Shown here: positions 1-10,315 of the stretch, in pieces | Layout of the letters: each line of letters starts with the position of its first letter | Position numbering within the stretch: the stretch's first letter is position 1 | DNA from: Streptomyces sp. TSRI0107 | Lineage (GTDB): Bacteria; Actinomycetota; Actinomycetes; Streptomycetales; Streptomycetaceae | DNA: 64,000 nucleotides | Direction: 5' to 3' | Assembly: GCF_001905845.1 (NCBI RefSeq) | Contig: NZ_LIVZ01000001.1 | Span: 124,001-188,000 of the forward strand | Position numbers and translations under genes: made by a program | Notes under the pieces: model-generated | Databases searched by the model: none | The model's input: the letters and a program-made list of their open reading frames with translations, nothing else | Told to the model about the DNA's origin: nothing

Positions 1-2
1 TC

Positions 3-1127
3 TCCTACAGCGGCAACATGCGCTGGCGGACCAAGGCTGGCGACGAGATCGAGGCCCGGCTCGGCGAGCCGATGACCAAGGACGCCATCAGCCAGGCCTG
101 GCGTACGGCGCTGGACCCGCGCGGCGACTGGATGCCCGCCGTGCTGCGCGCCGCCGACCAGCGGCTGACCGAGGTCAGGAAGGCGATCCCGGACGCGGGA
201 GCGCTGGTCATCGCCTCCGACCAGGACTCGGCCCGCGCCTACGCCAAGCTCATCCGGGACATCACCGGGCACAAGGCGACGCTGGTCCTCTCCGACGACG
301 CCGGCGCGTCCGACCGGATCGACGAGTTCAGCAACAGCACCGACCGCTGGATGGTCGCCGTCCGCATGGTGTCCGAGGGCGTCGACGTGCCGCGCCTCGC
401 GGTCGGCGTGTACGCGACGACGATCTCCACCCCGCTGTTCTTCGCGCAGGCCGTCGGACGCTTCGTGCGGTCGCGGCGCCGCGGCGAGACCGCGTCGGTG
501 TTCCTGCCGACCGTGCCCGACCTGCTCGGCTTCGCCAACGAGATGGAACGCGAGCGGGACCACGTCCTCGACAAGCCGAAGAAGGACGGCGAGGAGGACC
601 CGTACGCCGAGGAGGACAAGCTCCTCCAGGAGGCGGAGAAGCAGCAGGACGAGGACACCGGCGAGCAGGACATGCTGCCTTTCGAGGCGCTGGAGTCCGA
701 CGCCGTCTTCGACCGGGTCATGTACAACGGCGCCGAGTTCGGCATGCAGGCCCACCCCGGCAGCGAGGAGGAGCAGGACTACCTCGGCATCCCGGGCCTC
801 CTCGAACCCGAGCAGGTGCAGCTGCTGCTGCAGAAGCGGCAGGCGCGGCAGATCGCGCACAGCAAGAAGAAGCCGGACAGCGAGGCGGACCTGCTGGAGC
901 TGCCCGCCGAGCGGCGGCCCGTGGTCTCCCACAAGGAGATGATGGAGCTGCGCCGCCAGCTCAACACGATGGTCGGCGCGTACGTCCACCAGAGCGGCAA
1001 GCCGCACGGGGTCATCCACACCGAGCTGCGCCGCGTCTGCGGCGGGCCGCCGGCCGCCGAGGCGACCGCCGGGCAGCTGCGGCAGCGGATCGCCAAGGTG
1101 CAGGAGTGGGCCACCCGGATGCGGTAG
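3..1127 (+). CDS. SF2 (DEAD/DEAH) helicase, C-terminal part; 5' end lies outside the window
   Basis: The frame is open from the left edge, so only the last ~374 residues are present. The visible part holds a helicase C-terminal (RecA2) domain: a nucleotide-binding start (ALVIASDQDSARAYA), then VSEGVDVPRLAVGVYATT (motif V) and FAQAVGRFVRSRRRGE (motif VI with arginine fingers). An acidic Glu/Asp-rich stretch (about 590-680) and a helical tail follow. The family unwinds or remodels nucleic acid with ATP in the cytoplasm. The N-terminal Walker A/B half is not visible, so the exact subfamily (DNA-repair type such as XPB/UvrB-like, or other) cannot be fixed. The internal ATG at 18 is not the real start, because coding continues upstream of it. 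Confidence 0.85.
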   Translation, partial: SYSGNMRWRTKAGDEIEARLGEPMTKDAISQAWRTALDPRGDWMPAVLRAADQRLTEVRKAIPDAGALVIASDQDSARAYAKLIRDITGHKATLVLSDDAGASDRIDEFSNSTDRWMVAVRMVSEGVDVPRLAVGVYATTISTPLFFAQAVGRFVRSRRRGETASVFLPTVPDLLGFANEMERERDHVLDKPKKDGEEDPYAEEDKLLQEAEKQQDEDTGEQDMLPFEALESDAVFDRVMYNGAEFGMQAHPGSEEEQDYLGIPGLLEPEQVQLLLQKRQARQIAHSKKKPDSEADLLELPAERRPVVSHKEMMELRRQLNTMVGAYVHQSGKPHGVIHTELRRVCGGPPAAEATAGQLRQRIAKVQEWATRMR

Positions 1128-1431
1128 CCCTGTCGGGGGCTTGAGGGGCCGCGGCGCGCGCCGTACGTATCAGGACATATCGCGGCAGGTCATATCGGCC
1201 ACTGACCGGATTCTGGACGGAGCCTTCCGCTGAGCGAACCGGCTCGCTACTGTCCCGCTACGCACACGCCCCGTGGCAGCGCCGCCGCGGAGCGCAGCCG
1301 TGAAGCGACGCGGCTCGGTACAGGCCGGGCCGCCGGCCGATCGGCAGCCTCTGAAGCGCGTCGCTGACGGGACTCGGCGACGCATCCGCCGCGAGGGGGC
1401 TGCCGACCTCACCACTTAAGGAGTGGGCGTC
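1128..1431. other. Intergenic region before the IclR gene
   Basis: This is a 304-base gap with no convincing gene. It contains two direct CATATCG copies near 1172-1198 and an SD sequence AAGGAG at 1418-1423 that serves the next gene. I see no strong terminator for the helicase gene. A promoter for the regulator is expected here, but no clear -35/-10 pair is visible. Confidence 0.5.
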
Positions 1432-2073
1432 GTGACCGCGGAGACCTCTCAGACGCTCGACCGGGGACTGCGGGTCCTCAAGCTGCTGGCCGACACGGAC
1501 CACGGGCTGACCGTCACCGAGCTTTCCACCAAACTGGGCGTGAACCGGACCGTTGTGTACCGGTTGCTGGCCACGCTGGAACAGCACGCACTCGTACGCC
1601 GGGACCTGGGCGGCCGCGCCCGGGTGGGACTCGGCGTGCTGGGACTCGGACGGCAGGTGCATCCGCTGGTACGGGAGGCGGCGCTGCCGGCGCTGCGCTC
1701 GCTGGCGGAGGACATAGGCGCCACGGCGCACCTGACGCTGGTCGACGGGGCGGAGGCGCTGGCCGTGGCCGTCGTCGAGCCGACGTGGACCGACTATCAC
1801 GTGGCGTACCGGGCGGGGTTCCGGCACCCGCTGGACCGGGGGGCCGCGGGCAAGGCGATTCTGTCCGCGCGGCAGAAGCCGTCCGGTGACCCCGGGTACA
1901 CGCTGACCCACGGCGAGCTGGAGGCGGGCGCGAGCGGGGCCGCGGCGCCGCTGCTGGGCGTGACCGGGGTCGAGGGCAGCGTCGGTGTCGTGATGCTGGC
2001 CGACGCGGTGCCGGAGCGGGTGGGCACGCGGGTGGTCGAGGCGGCCCGGGAGGTCGCGGAGGCGCTGCGCTGA
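1432..2073 (+). CDS. IclR-family transcriptional regulator
   Basis: A 213-residue cytoplasmic DNA-binding regulator. Residues ~5-65 form the winged helix-turn-helix (QTLDRGLRVLKLL, then LTVTELSTKLGVNRTVVYRLL). The rest matches the IclR effector domain, with the typical RHPLDRGAAGKAIL segment. It is shorter than most IclR proteins (~250 residues), with a compressed C-terminal domain. Two GTG codons compete for the start. AAGGAG at 1418-1423 overlaps the first (1423) and sits 8 bases before the second (1432), so 1432 is chosen. Its target and ligand cannot be read from the sequence. It stands alone, followed by the S16 protease gene on the same strand after 68 bases. Confidence 0.85.
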   Translation: MTAETSQTLDRGLRVLKLLADTDHGLTVTELSTKLGVNRTVVYRLLATLEQHALVRRDLGGRARVGLGVLGLGRQVHPLVREAALPALRSLAEDIGATAHLTLVDGAEALAVAVVEPTWTDYHVAYRAGFRHPLDRGAAGKAILSARQKPSGDPGYTLTHGELEAGASGAAAPLLGVTGVEGSVGVVMLADAVPERVGTRVVEAAREVAEALR

Positions 2074-2141
2074 GCCGTGCCGAGCCTGGGGGCACGGTTG
2101 CCCGCAGGCTGAGCCGGTGGGTCCTCCGTTAGATTGACTCC

Positions 2142-2933
2142 GTGCTCTCTCGTCTCTCTCGCCCCCAGGCCCTCGCCGTCTGCGCGCTGCCCGTCGTGGC
2201 GCTTCTCGCCACCGCGGCGTTCGCGCCGCTGCCGTTCGTCGTGGCGGAGCCGGGGATGACGGCGGACGTGCTCGGCAAGGACAAGGGGACGCCGGTGATC
2301 ACCATCACCGGGGCGCCGACCCTGAGGACGAGCGGCGAGCTGCGGATGACGACCATCGAGGCGTCCGGCCCGGAGGCGCCGGTGTCGTTCGCGGACGTGG
2401 TCGACGGCTGGTTCCGAAGCGACGAGGCCGTGATGCCGCGGGACGCCGTGTACCCCAGCGGGGACAGCGAGCGGGAGATCGAGGAGTACAACGAGAAGCA
2501 GATGCGGGAGTCGCAGGACGATGCGACCGCCGCCGCGCTGAACTACCTCGACCGTGCCGACGAGGGCATCGGGGTCGACCTGGAGCTGGAGGACGTCGGC
2601 GGGCCCAGCGCCGGGCTGCTGTTCTCGCTCGGCATCGTCGACAAGCTCGACGGGAACGGCAGCGGGGGCGACCTGACCGGCGGCCGTACGATCGCCGGGA
2701 CCGGCACGATCACCCCCGACGGCGAGGTCGGGCCGGTGGGCGGGGTGGCGCTCAAGACGCAGTCCGCCAAGCGTGACGGCGCCACCGTCTTCCTGGTGCC
2801 GAAGGCCGAGTGCTCGGACGCGAAGTCGGAGCTGCCCAAGGGGCTGCGGCTGATCCCCGTGACCACGTTGAAGGGGGCCGTGCAGTCCCTGGTCGCCCTC
2901 CAGAGCGGCAAGGGGTCCGTGCCCAGCTGCTGA
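2142..2933 (+). CDS. Membrane-anchored Lon-type (S16) serine protease, PDZ-less YlbL/Rv3194c-like protein
   Basis: 263 residues, starting GTG. A hydrophobic segment at ~8-30 anchors or exports the protein. The catalytic domain is C-terminal: Ser156 in DVGGPSAGLLFSLG and Lys205 in GGVALKTQSAKRDGATVFLVPK form the Ser-Lys dyad of the Lon protease family. The MPRDAVYPSG segment before it is typical of actinobacterial secreted S16 proteins. Those relatives (about 340 residues, for example mycobacterial Rv3194c) carry a PDZ domain between that segment and the protease. Here the PDZ is absent and the domains are joined directly. It likely cleaves proteins at or outside the membrane; its substrate is unknown. 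It converges on the next gene with 6 bases between stop codons. Confidence 0.8.
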   Translation: MLSRLSRPQALAVCALPVVALLATAAFAPLPFVVAEPGMTADVLGKDKGTPVITITGAPTLRTSGELRMTTIEASGPEAPVSFADVVDGWFRSDEAVMPRDAVYPSGDSEREIEEYNEKQMRESQDDATAAALNYLDRADEGIGVDLELEDVGGPSAGLLFSLGIVDKLDGNGSGGDLTGGRTIAGTGTITPDGEVGPVGGVALKTQSAKRDGATVFLVPKAECSDAKSELPKGLRLIPVTTLKGAVQSLVALQSGKGSVPSC

Positions 2934-2939
2934 GCGGCG

Positions 2940-3932
2940 TCACCCTTCCTTGACGAACCCTTCCTGCACCAGCCAGTCCAGCGCGACCTGGTGCGGGTCC
3001 TCGCCGTCCACGTCGACCTTGGCGTTGAGGGTCTGGGCGACCTCGTTGTTCAGCTTCTGCGTGATCGGGTCCAGGATGCCCGTGATCGCCGGCCACTCCT
3101 TCAGCGTGTCGGTGTTGATCACCGGAGCGGCGTTGTAGTTGGGGAAGAACTGCTTGTCGTCCTCCATGACCACGAGGTTCATGGACTTGACCCGCCCGTC
3201 GGTGGTGAAGACCTCGCCGTACGTGCAGGTGCCCTTCGCCACCTGGGTGTAGATGATCCCGGTGTCCATCTGGGTGATGCGGCCCGCCGGGATGTCCATC
3301 CCGTACTCCTTCTCCATCCCCGGCAGCCCGTCCGCCCGGTTGGCGAACTCGCCCTCGACGCAGAGCGTCACCGCGCCGGGGTCCTTCCCGGCCAGTTCGG
3401 CCACCTCCGACAGGGTCTTCGTGCCGTACTTCTCGAAGTTCGCCTGGTTCGTCGCCAGCGCGTAGGTGTTGTTCAGCGCGGACGGCGCCAGCCAGGTCAC
3501 GCCGTTCTCGAGGTCGGCGTCGCGCACCACCTGCCACTGCTGCTGTGGGTCGGGGATGGGCTCGCTGTTGCCCATGTACGTGATCCAGGCGGTGCCGGTG
3601 TACTCGTACGCGGCGTCCGCGTCGCCGTTGACGACCGCCTCGCGGGAGCCGATCGAGCCCTGGATGCCGGTGCGGTCGAGGACTTCCGCGCCGGCCGCCT
3701 GGAAGGCGATGCCCATGATCGCGCCGAGGATGAGCTGCTCGGTGAACTCCTTGGACGTCACGGTGAGGTCGGCGCCCTTGAGGGGTTCGCCCTGCCCGAT
3801 GGAGCCCGGCTTCACGTCGTCGACCATCGGCGAGCCGCTGGTGAGCCCGCAGCCCGCGGCCGCGACCAGGACGCCGGCCAGCAGCAGGCCCGTACGCCTC
3901 CCGGCCCCGCGTCCCATGGCCCCGCGCCTCAT
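2940..3932 (-). CDS. Glycine betaine/choline-type ABC transporter substrate-binding lipoprotein (ProX/OpuCC-like)
   Basis: 330 residues. The N-terminus is a lipoprotein signal (RRTGLLLAGVLVAAAGC, lipobox Cys28), so the mature protein is tethered outside the membrane. The body matches the OpuAC/ProX fold: LTVTSKEFTEQLILGAIMG, then SREAVVNGDADAAYEYTGTAW and VTWLAPSALNNTYALA. It captures quaternary amines such as glycine betaine, choline or carnitine for the permeases. It is the last gene of a four-gene minus-strand operon, and its ATG overlaps the upstream permease's TGA by four bases (ATGA). The exact ligand cannot be assigned. Confidence 0.9.
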   Translation of the reverse strand: MRRGAMGRGAGRRTGLLLAGVLVAAAGCGLTSGSPMVDDVKPGSIGQGEPLKGADLTVTSKEFTEQLILGAIMGIAFQAAGAEVLDRTGIQGSIGSREAVVNGDADAAYEYTGTAWITYMGNSEPIPDPQQQWQVVRDADLENGVTWLAPSALNNTYALATNQANFEKYGTKTLSEVAELAGKDPGAVTLCVEGEFANRADGLPGMEKEYGMDIPAGRITQMDTGIIYTQVAKGTCTYGEVFTTDGRVKSMNLVVMEDDKQFFPNYNAAPVINTDTLKEWPAITGILDPITQKLNNEVAQTLNAKVDVDGEDPHQVALDWLVQEGFVKEG

Positions 3933-4789
3933 GTCTCGCTCTCCAGTCCCCGCGGCCGCAGCAGCAGTTCCGCCAGTGACGCCGCCCAGTCCACCAGCAG
4001 GGCGAGGGCGACGGTGAGGATGGAGCCCAGCACCAGCACGGGCATGCGCTGGCTGGTGATGCCCGTGGTGATCAGGACGCCGAGGCCGCCGCCGCCCCCG
4101 AAGGTCGCCAGGGTCGCCGTGCCCACGTTCAGCACCAGCGCGGTCCGCACGCCCGCCAGGATCAGCGGGACCGCCAGGGGCAGTTCCACCTTGGTGAGTA
4201 CCCCCATGGGGGACATGCCGATGCCGCGCGCCGCCTCCAGCAGCGTCGGGTCGTTCGCCTTGAGCCCGGCGATGGTGTTCGACAGCACCGGCAGCACGGC
4301 GTAGACGGTGATGCCGATCAGGGCCGACCGGCGGCCGATGCCGAACCAGATCACCAGCAGCGCGAGCAGGCCGATCGCGGGGGTCGCCTGGCCCATGTTG
4401 GCCAGCGCCATCGCGAACGGGGTGGCCCTGCGGAACCGCTGCCGGGTCAGCAGGATGCCCAGCGGGATCGCGATGATCAGCACGAAGAAGGTGGAGATCA
4501 ACGACAGCTGGATGTGCTGCCACAGCGCCTTGGAGACCCGCCCGCCCGACAGCGCGTTCTCGGAGATGGTGTCCAGCTCGGCCTGCTGGAACCACAGCCA
4601 GGTCCCCAGCAGCAGCATCACCAGGAACGCGGGCAGGAACGTCAGCTTCCGCCACCCGATCCGGCGGGGCGCGGGGCGGTGCAGATGCGGGACGGGCTCC
4701 AGCTCGGCCTCGCCGTCGTCCCGGAAGGGCAGCCCCCTGACCTCGTGCTCGCCCTCGGGGCGGCGCTCGCGCTCCGGTGAGGTCGTCAC
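3929..4789 (-). CDS. Osmoprotectant ABC transporter permease (OpuCD/ProW-like)
   Basis: 286 residues. A charged cytoplasmic N-terminus (~60 residues with many Arg/Glu) is followed by about six membrane helices of the BPD inner-membrane family. The cytoplasmic EAARGIGMSPMGVLTKVELPLAVPLILAGVRTA loop is the EAA motif that docks with the ATPase. It is the second permease in the operon; quaternary-amine importers of this type use a pair of permeases. GTG start; its first bases overlap the ATPase stop codon (GTGA), which indicates translational coupling. The long charged N-terminus is unusual next to the shorter permease encoded at 6020-6667. Confidence 0.9.
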   Translation of the reverse strand: MTTSPERERRPEGEHEVRGLPFRDDGEAELEPVPHLHRPAPRRIGWRKLTFLPAFLVMLLLGTWLWFQQAELDTISENALSGGRVSKALWQHIQLSLISTFFVLIIAIPLGILLTRQRFRRATPFAMALANMGQATPAIGLLALLVIWFGIGRRSALIGITVYAVLPVLSNTIAGLKANDPTLLEAARGIGMSPMGVLTKVELPLAVPLILAGVRTALVLNVGTATLATFGGGGGLGVLITTGITSQRMPVLVLGSILTVALALLVDWAASLAELLLRPRGLESET

Positions 4790-6027
4790 GCCTTCGTCTC
4801 CCCCGGGTCACCCTCCTGCTCCGCGCGGGTCAGCTCGTCCCGGGCCTCCTCCAGTTCCTGCTGGTGCTCGATCGCGTCCAGCCGGTCGGCCTCCAGCAGT
4901 TCGTGCACGGAGTTCATCAGCGTCTCCATATCGACGACGCCGGTGTACTCGCCGTGCCGGCCGGTCACCGCGACCCGCCCGGCGTTGTCGGTGAGGACGG
5001 CTTCCAGGGCGTCCCGCAGGGTGGCGTCCCGGGTCACCGTGTCGTGCACCAGGGTGCCCGCGCGCGCCAGCGACCCCCTGGCCCGCATCAGGTCGCCGCG
5101 CCGCAGCCACTTGTAGGGGCGGCCCCGCCGGTCCAGCATCAGGATCTCGTTCGTCCCGCCGCGGCGGAGCTTGTTGAAGATGTTCTGCAGCGGTTCGTCC
5201 ACGGTCACCGTCGGATACTCGGTGATCTCCACCTCGCGCACACGCGTCAGGTTCAGCCGTTTCAGCGCGGCGCCCGCGCCGACGAAGCCGGAGACGAAGT
5301 CGTCCGCCGGGTTGGTGAGGATCGCCTCCGGGGTGTCGAACTGGGCGATGTGCGAGCGTTCCCGCAGCACCGCGATCCGGTCGCCCAGCTTGATCGCCTC
5401 GTCGAAGTCGTGGGTGACGAAGACGATCGTCTTGTGCAGCTCGTGCTGGAGCCGGATCAGCTCGTCCTGGAGGTGGTCCCGGGTGATCGGGTCGACCGCG
5501 CCGAACGGCTCGTCCATCAGCAGCACGGGGGGATCGGCGGCCAGCGCCCGTGCCACGCCCACGCGCTGCTGCTGCCCGCCGGACAGCTGGCGCGGATAGC
5601 GGCCGCGGAACTCGCCCGGGTCCAGGCCGACGAGGTCGAGCAGTTCCTCGACCCGGTCGCGGATCCGGGTCTTCGGCCAGCCGATCATCTTCGGTACGAG
5701 GCCGATGTTCTGCGCGACGGTCATGTGCGGGAAGAGCCCCGCGGACTGGATGGCGTAGCCGACCTTGCGGCGCAGCTTCACCGGGTCGATGTCGGTGACG
5801 TCCTCGCCGTCGATCCGGATCCGGCCGCTGGTCGGCTCGATCAGCCGGTTGATCATCTTCAGGGTGGTGGACTTGCCGCAGCCGGACGGCCCGACGAAGA
5901 TCACCGTCTCGCCCGCCCCGATCTCCATGCTGACGTTGTCCACCGAGGGCGCGGGGTTGCCGGGGTAGCGCTTGGTCAGGTTCTCCAGCTCGATGGTGGC
6001 GCCACCGCGAGCGCTGTTCTCAGGCAC
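4786..6027 (-). CDS. Osmoprotectant ABC transporter ATP-binding protein with CBS domains (OpuCA/ProV-like)
   Basis: 413 residues that energise quaternary-amine import. Walker A is at residues 46-53 (GPSGCGKS), the signature LSGGQQQRVGVARAL starts near 148, and Walker B is LLMDEPFGAVD near 169. The C-terminal ~150 residues hold tandem CBS segments (VTVDEPLQNIFNKL, then VTRDATLRDALEAVLTDNAGRVAV), which in OpuA/OpuC ATPases sense ionic strength or cyclic dinucleotides. An acidic, helical Glu-rich tail ends the protein. The GTG start lies inside the upstream permease gene (8-base overlap), so the whole operon is tightly coupled. Osmotic control is a family-based inference. Confidence 0.92.
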   Translation of the reverse strand: MPENSARGGATIELENLTKRYPGNPAPSVDNVSMEIGAGETVIFVGPSGCGKSTTLKMINRLIEPTSGRIRIDGEDVTDIDPVKLRRKVGYAIQSAGLFPHMTVAQNIGLVPKMIGWPKTRIRDRVEELLDLVGLDPGEFRGRYPRQLSGGQQQRVGVARALAADPPVLLMDEPFGAVDPITRDHLQDELIRLQHELHKTIVFVTHDFDEAIKLGDRIAVLRERSHIAQFDTPEAILTNPADDFVSGFVGAGAALKRLNLTRVREVEITEYPTVTVDEPLQNIFNKLRRGGTNEILMLDRRGRPYKWLRRGDLMRARGSLARAGTLVHDTVTRDATLRDALEAVLTDNAGRVAVTGRHGEYTGVVDMETLMNSVHELLEADRLDAIEHQQELEEARDELTRAEQEGDPGETKA

Positions 6028-6667
6028 GGATCCCCCTGGGAATGGTCAGCCGTCCGAGCAGGACGTAGGCGGCGTCGAAGAGCAGGGCCAGCACGATGAT
6101 CCCGAGGGTGCCCGCGAGCACCTGGTTCAGCGCGTTCTTGCTGCCCAGCGAGGCGATCCCGCGGAAGATCAGGTTGCCGAGGCCGGGCCCGGAGGCGTAC
6201 GCCGCGACGGCGGCGATGCCCATCAGCATCTGGGTCGAGACCCGGATGCCGGTCAGGATCGGCGGCCAGGCCAGCGGCAGTTCCACCCGCGCCAGCCGCA
6301 TCGACCGGGACATCCCGATGCCGGTCGCGGCGTCCAGCAGCGCCGGGTCGACGCCCCGCAGGCCGACGATCGAGTTCCGCACGATCGGCAGCAGCCCGTA
6401 CAGGATCAGCGCGATCACGGTGGGGGCCACGCCGAGACCGACGATCGGGATCAGCAGACCGATCATGGCCAGCGACGGGATGGTCAGGATGGTGGACGTG
6501 GTGGCGGTGGCCATGCTGCCGCCCCAGGCGCTGCCGTAGGTCGCGACGCCGATCAGCACGCCGAGCACGGTGGCCACGACGATGCACTGGAAGACGACGC
6601 TGGCGTGCTGTGCGGCGTCGCTGAGCAGCTGCTGATGGCGACTGCCCAGGTACTCCCAGAAGTTCAC
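6020..6667 (-). CDS. Osmoprotectant ABC transporter permease (OpuCB-like)
   Basis: 215 residues, about five to six membrane helices. It is the first gene of the minus-strand transporter operon. The EAA-type loop is DAATGIGMSRSMRLARVELPLAWP, which interacts with the ATPase. The N-terminus NFWEYLGSRHQQLLSDAAQHASVVF is typical of OpuCB-type permeases. The start is a GTG at 6667, 17 bases from the stop of the Lrp-type regulator gene, so these could be co-transcribed. Together with the second permease it should form a heterodimeric channel. Confidence 0.9.
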   Translation of the reverse strand: MNFWEYLGSRHQQLLSDAAQHASVVFQCIVVATVLGVLIGVATYGSAWGGSMATATTSTILTIPSLAMIGLLIPIVGLGVAPTVIALILYGLLPIVRNSIVGLRGVDPALLDAATGIGMSRSMRLARVELPLAWPPILTGIRVSTQMLMGIAAVAAYASGPGLGNLIFRGIASLGSKNALNQVLAGTLGIIVLALLFDAAYVLLGRLTIPRGIRA

Positions 6668-6684
6668 ACCGCCTCACCCCACGA

Positions 6685-7167
6685 CTAGGACGTCCTTTCC
6701 CGGTCCTCGGCCGCCTGCTCCACGAGCGGGATGATCCGCAGCGGAACGGGGTTTTCCATCACGATCGCGGTGGAGGCCCGGACGATGCCATCAAAACCGA
6801 CAACCCGGTCGATCACCCGCTGAAGATCGGCGTTGGAGCGGGCCACCAGACGGCACAGCATGTCGTTGGCGCCGGTGGTGGTGTGCAGCTCCAGCACCTC
6901 CGGAACGGTCGCCAAGTGGGCCCGTACATCGGCTCCTTGCCCCTGCCGGATCTGCAGCGTGGCGAACGCCGTGACGGGGTAGCCGAGGGCCGCGGGGTCC
7001 ACCTGAGGACCGAATCCGCGGATGACTCCGTTCGACTGAAGCCGGTCCAGCCGCGCCTGCACGGTGCCGCGCGCCACCCCCAGCCGCCGGGACATCTCCA
7101 GCACCCCGATCCGGGGCTCCCGCGCGAGCAGCACGATGATCCGCCCGTCCAGATGATCGATCGCCAT
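6685..7167 (-). CDS. Lrp/AsnC-family transcriptional regulator
   Basis: 160 residues. The N-terminal helix-turn-helix (LDGRIIVLLAREPRIGVLEMSRRLGVARGTVQARLDRL) is followed by a RAM ligand-binding domain (VLELHTTTGANDMLCRLVARSNADL). The start at 7167 is chosen because GGGAGGG lies at a good distance upstream; the in-frame ATG at 7200 has no SD. It faces hppD across a 134-base gap. Lrp-type regulators often control amino-acid catabolism in this arrangement, so regulation of tyrosine degradation (hppD) and of itself is a reasonable inference. Control of the downstream transporter operon is also possible. Confidence 0.88.
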   Translation of the reverse strand: MAIDHLDGRIIVLLAREPRIGVLEMSRRLGVARGTVQARLDRLQSNGVIRGFGPQVDPAALGYPVTAFATLQIRQGQGADVRAHLATVPEVLELHTTTGANDMLCRLVARSNADLQRVIDRVVGFDGIVRASTAIVMENPVPLRIIPLVEQAAEDRERTS

Positions 7168-7193
7168 GCCGAGCCCTCCCGGCTCTCCCGTAG

Positions 7194-8640
<1,447 letters not shown>

Positions 8641-8644
<4 letters not shown>

Positions 8645-10227
8645 GGCTGCTCAGGCAGCCGCCGAACCCCGGGAGCCCGGTCGCCCGTCGGCCGGTCCTC
8701 CGGGGCTCGCTCGGCCGGAGGCCGGACCTGCGGGGTTCGCTCGGCCGGCGGGCGCACGTCCGGACGCCGTACCTTCGGCGGCCGCACGTCCGGCGGCAGC
8801 TTGTCGGGCGGCTCGCCGAGCGCCTTCAGCGCCGTCCGGGCGAGCGGCACGTGCAGCGGGGAGAAGTACGGGTTCAGGCGCAGCGCCTCCTCGAGATGCC
8901 GTCGAGCGGGGCCGTGCAGCTTCAGGTCCCGCTCGATCATCCCCCGGTGGTAGGCGTACAGCGCGCTGCGCATCGTGCCGCCCTTCTGCCGGTCCGTAGC
9001 CCGCACGGCGAACGTCCACGCCCCCTTGTGGTCGCCTGCCCGGTGCAGCGCCCACCCCAGTGCGTCGGCGACGGCGATCGACGGCTGCCGCCGCCACTCC
9101 GCGCGCAGCCGCCGCACGGCGGACTTCGGGTCCCCGTGGTCCGCCTCCATACGGCCCAGCACCAGCTCCTCGTCCACACCGCCCGCGGCCGCCGACCGCA
9201 CCAGGTCACGCACCAGGTCGTACTGCGCCCGCGCCTCCGGCTTCAGCCCCAGCGACTCGTACAGCTCGCCCAGCTCCAGCGCGTACTCCGGCGCCGGCTG
9301 CTCGGCCAGCGCCGCGCGGTACGCGCTCAGCGCCTCCGCCGTCCGGCCCAGCGCGGCCAGCGCCCTGCCCTCCCCGACCTGCGCGGCCCGCTGGCCCGGG
9401 TCGGTGCGCAACGCCTCCCGGAAGAGCCGCAGGGCCGCCTCCCGGTCCCCGCGCTCCCACGCCAGCTGCCCGCCCCGTTCCAGCCAGGCCGCCCGCTCGG
9501 CGGGGGACCGGGCGGCCGCCGCCGCGTCCGACAGCTCGGCGGCCGCGTCCTCGGGCCGGCCCCGGTCCCAGTACACGGCGGCCGCGCGGGCCATCACCGC
9601 TGGCCCGGTGCGCAGGGTCAGCAGCCGGTCCAGCGTCCGCTTGACCGCCTTGTAGTCGCCGAGCCCGGTGTAGGCGTCGATCAGCAGCGGATACGTCGTC
9701 CAGCGCGCCCGGTCCACCTTCAGCGCGGCCTCGCCCCACTTGCGCGCGGCCGGGAAGTCCCGCCGCGCGTTGGCCAGCGCCGCCATACCGTCCAGCGCCG
9801 CCGCGTTCCCGTTCGGCCGCACCTTCAGCGAGGTGCGCAGCGCCCGCTCCGCCTTCGGGTAGTGCCCGGCGTCGGCGTCCCGCCGCGCCTGCTCCACGTA
9901 CGCCGTCCCCAGCACCGCCCACGCGCCGGCGTCCTTGGGATGCTTGCGCACCCGCGCCTCCCGGTCGCCGATCAGGGCCGTCAGATCCGGCAGCTCGGGC
10001 GGCACCCCCCTGCTCACCGCCCGCGCCGCCGCCCCCGGAGCGGGCGGCGGGGCGGTCTTCTCGTCGGGCGGCCACAGCATCAGCACCCCGCCGAGCACCA
10101 GGCACCCGGTGAGCGAGGCGATCATCGCCCCTTTGAGGACGACATGGACCCGGCGCCTGCGCGTCTCGGCCTCCTGCTCGGGACTGGGCCTGGCTCCGCT
10201 GCTCTCCTGCGTCTTCATGCCGCTCAC
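8641..10227 (-). CDS. Membrane-anchored tetratricopeptide (TPR) repeat protein
   Basis: 528 residues. One membrane helix lies near residues 32-50 (GAMIASLTGCLVLGGVLMLW) after a charged cytoplasmic start. Most of the remaining chain is TPR helices (for example KDAGAWAVLGTAYVEQARRDADAGHYPKAERALR, and GRALAALGRTAEALSAYRAALAEQP). The last ~55 residues are proline/arginine-rich pseudo-repeats (DVRPPAERTPQVRPPAER). The family gives protein-protein scaffolds; the partner is unknown. The start is GTG 10227 or ATG 10218, and no strong SD decides. The TAG stop is supplied by the adjacent palindromic element, so the ragged proline-rich tail may have been set by that insertion. Confidence 0.8.
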
Positions 10228-10315
10228 TGTGCGTCAATACGACGAGTCATCCCGGCAGCCGTAGGGCGCCGCCGACGGGGTTCACACCGATGGCCGCCGG
10301 TGCGACGCTGTGATC

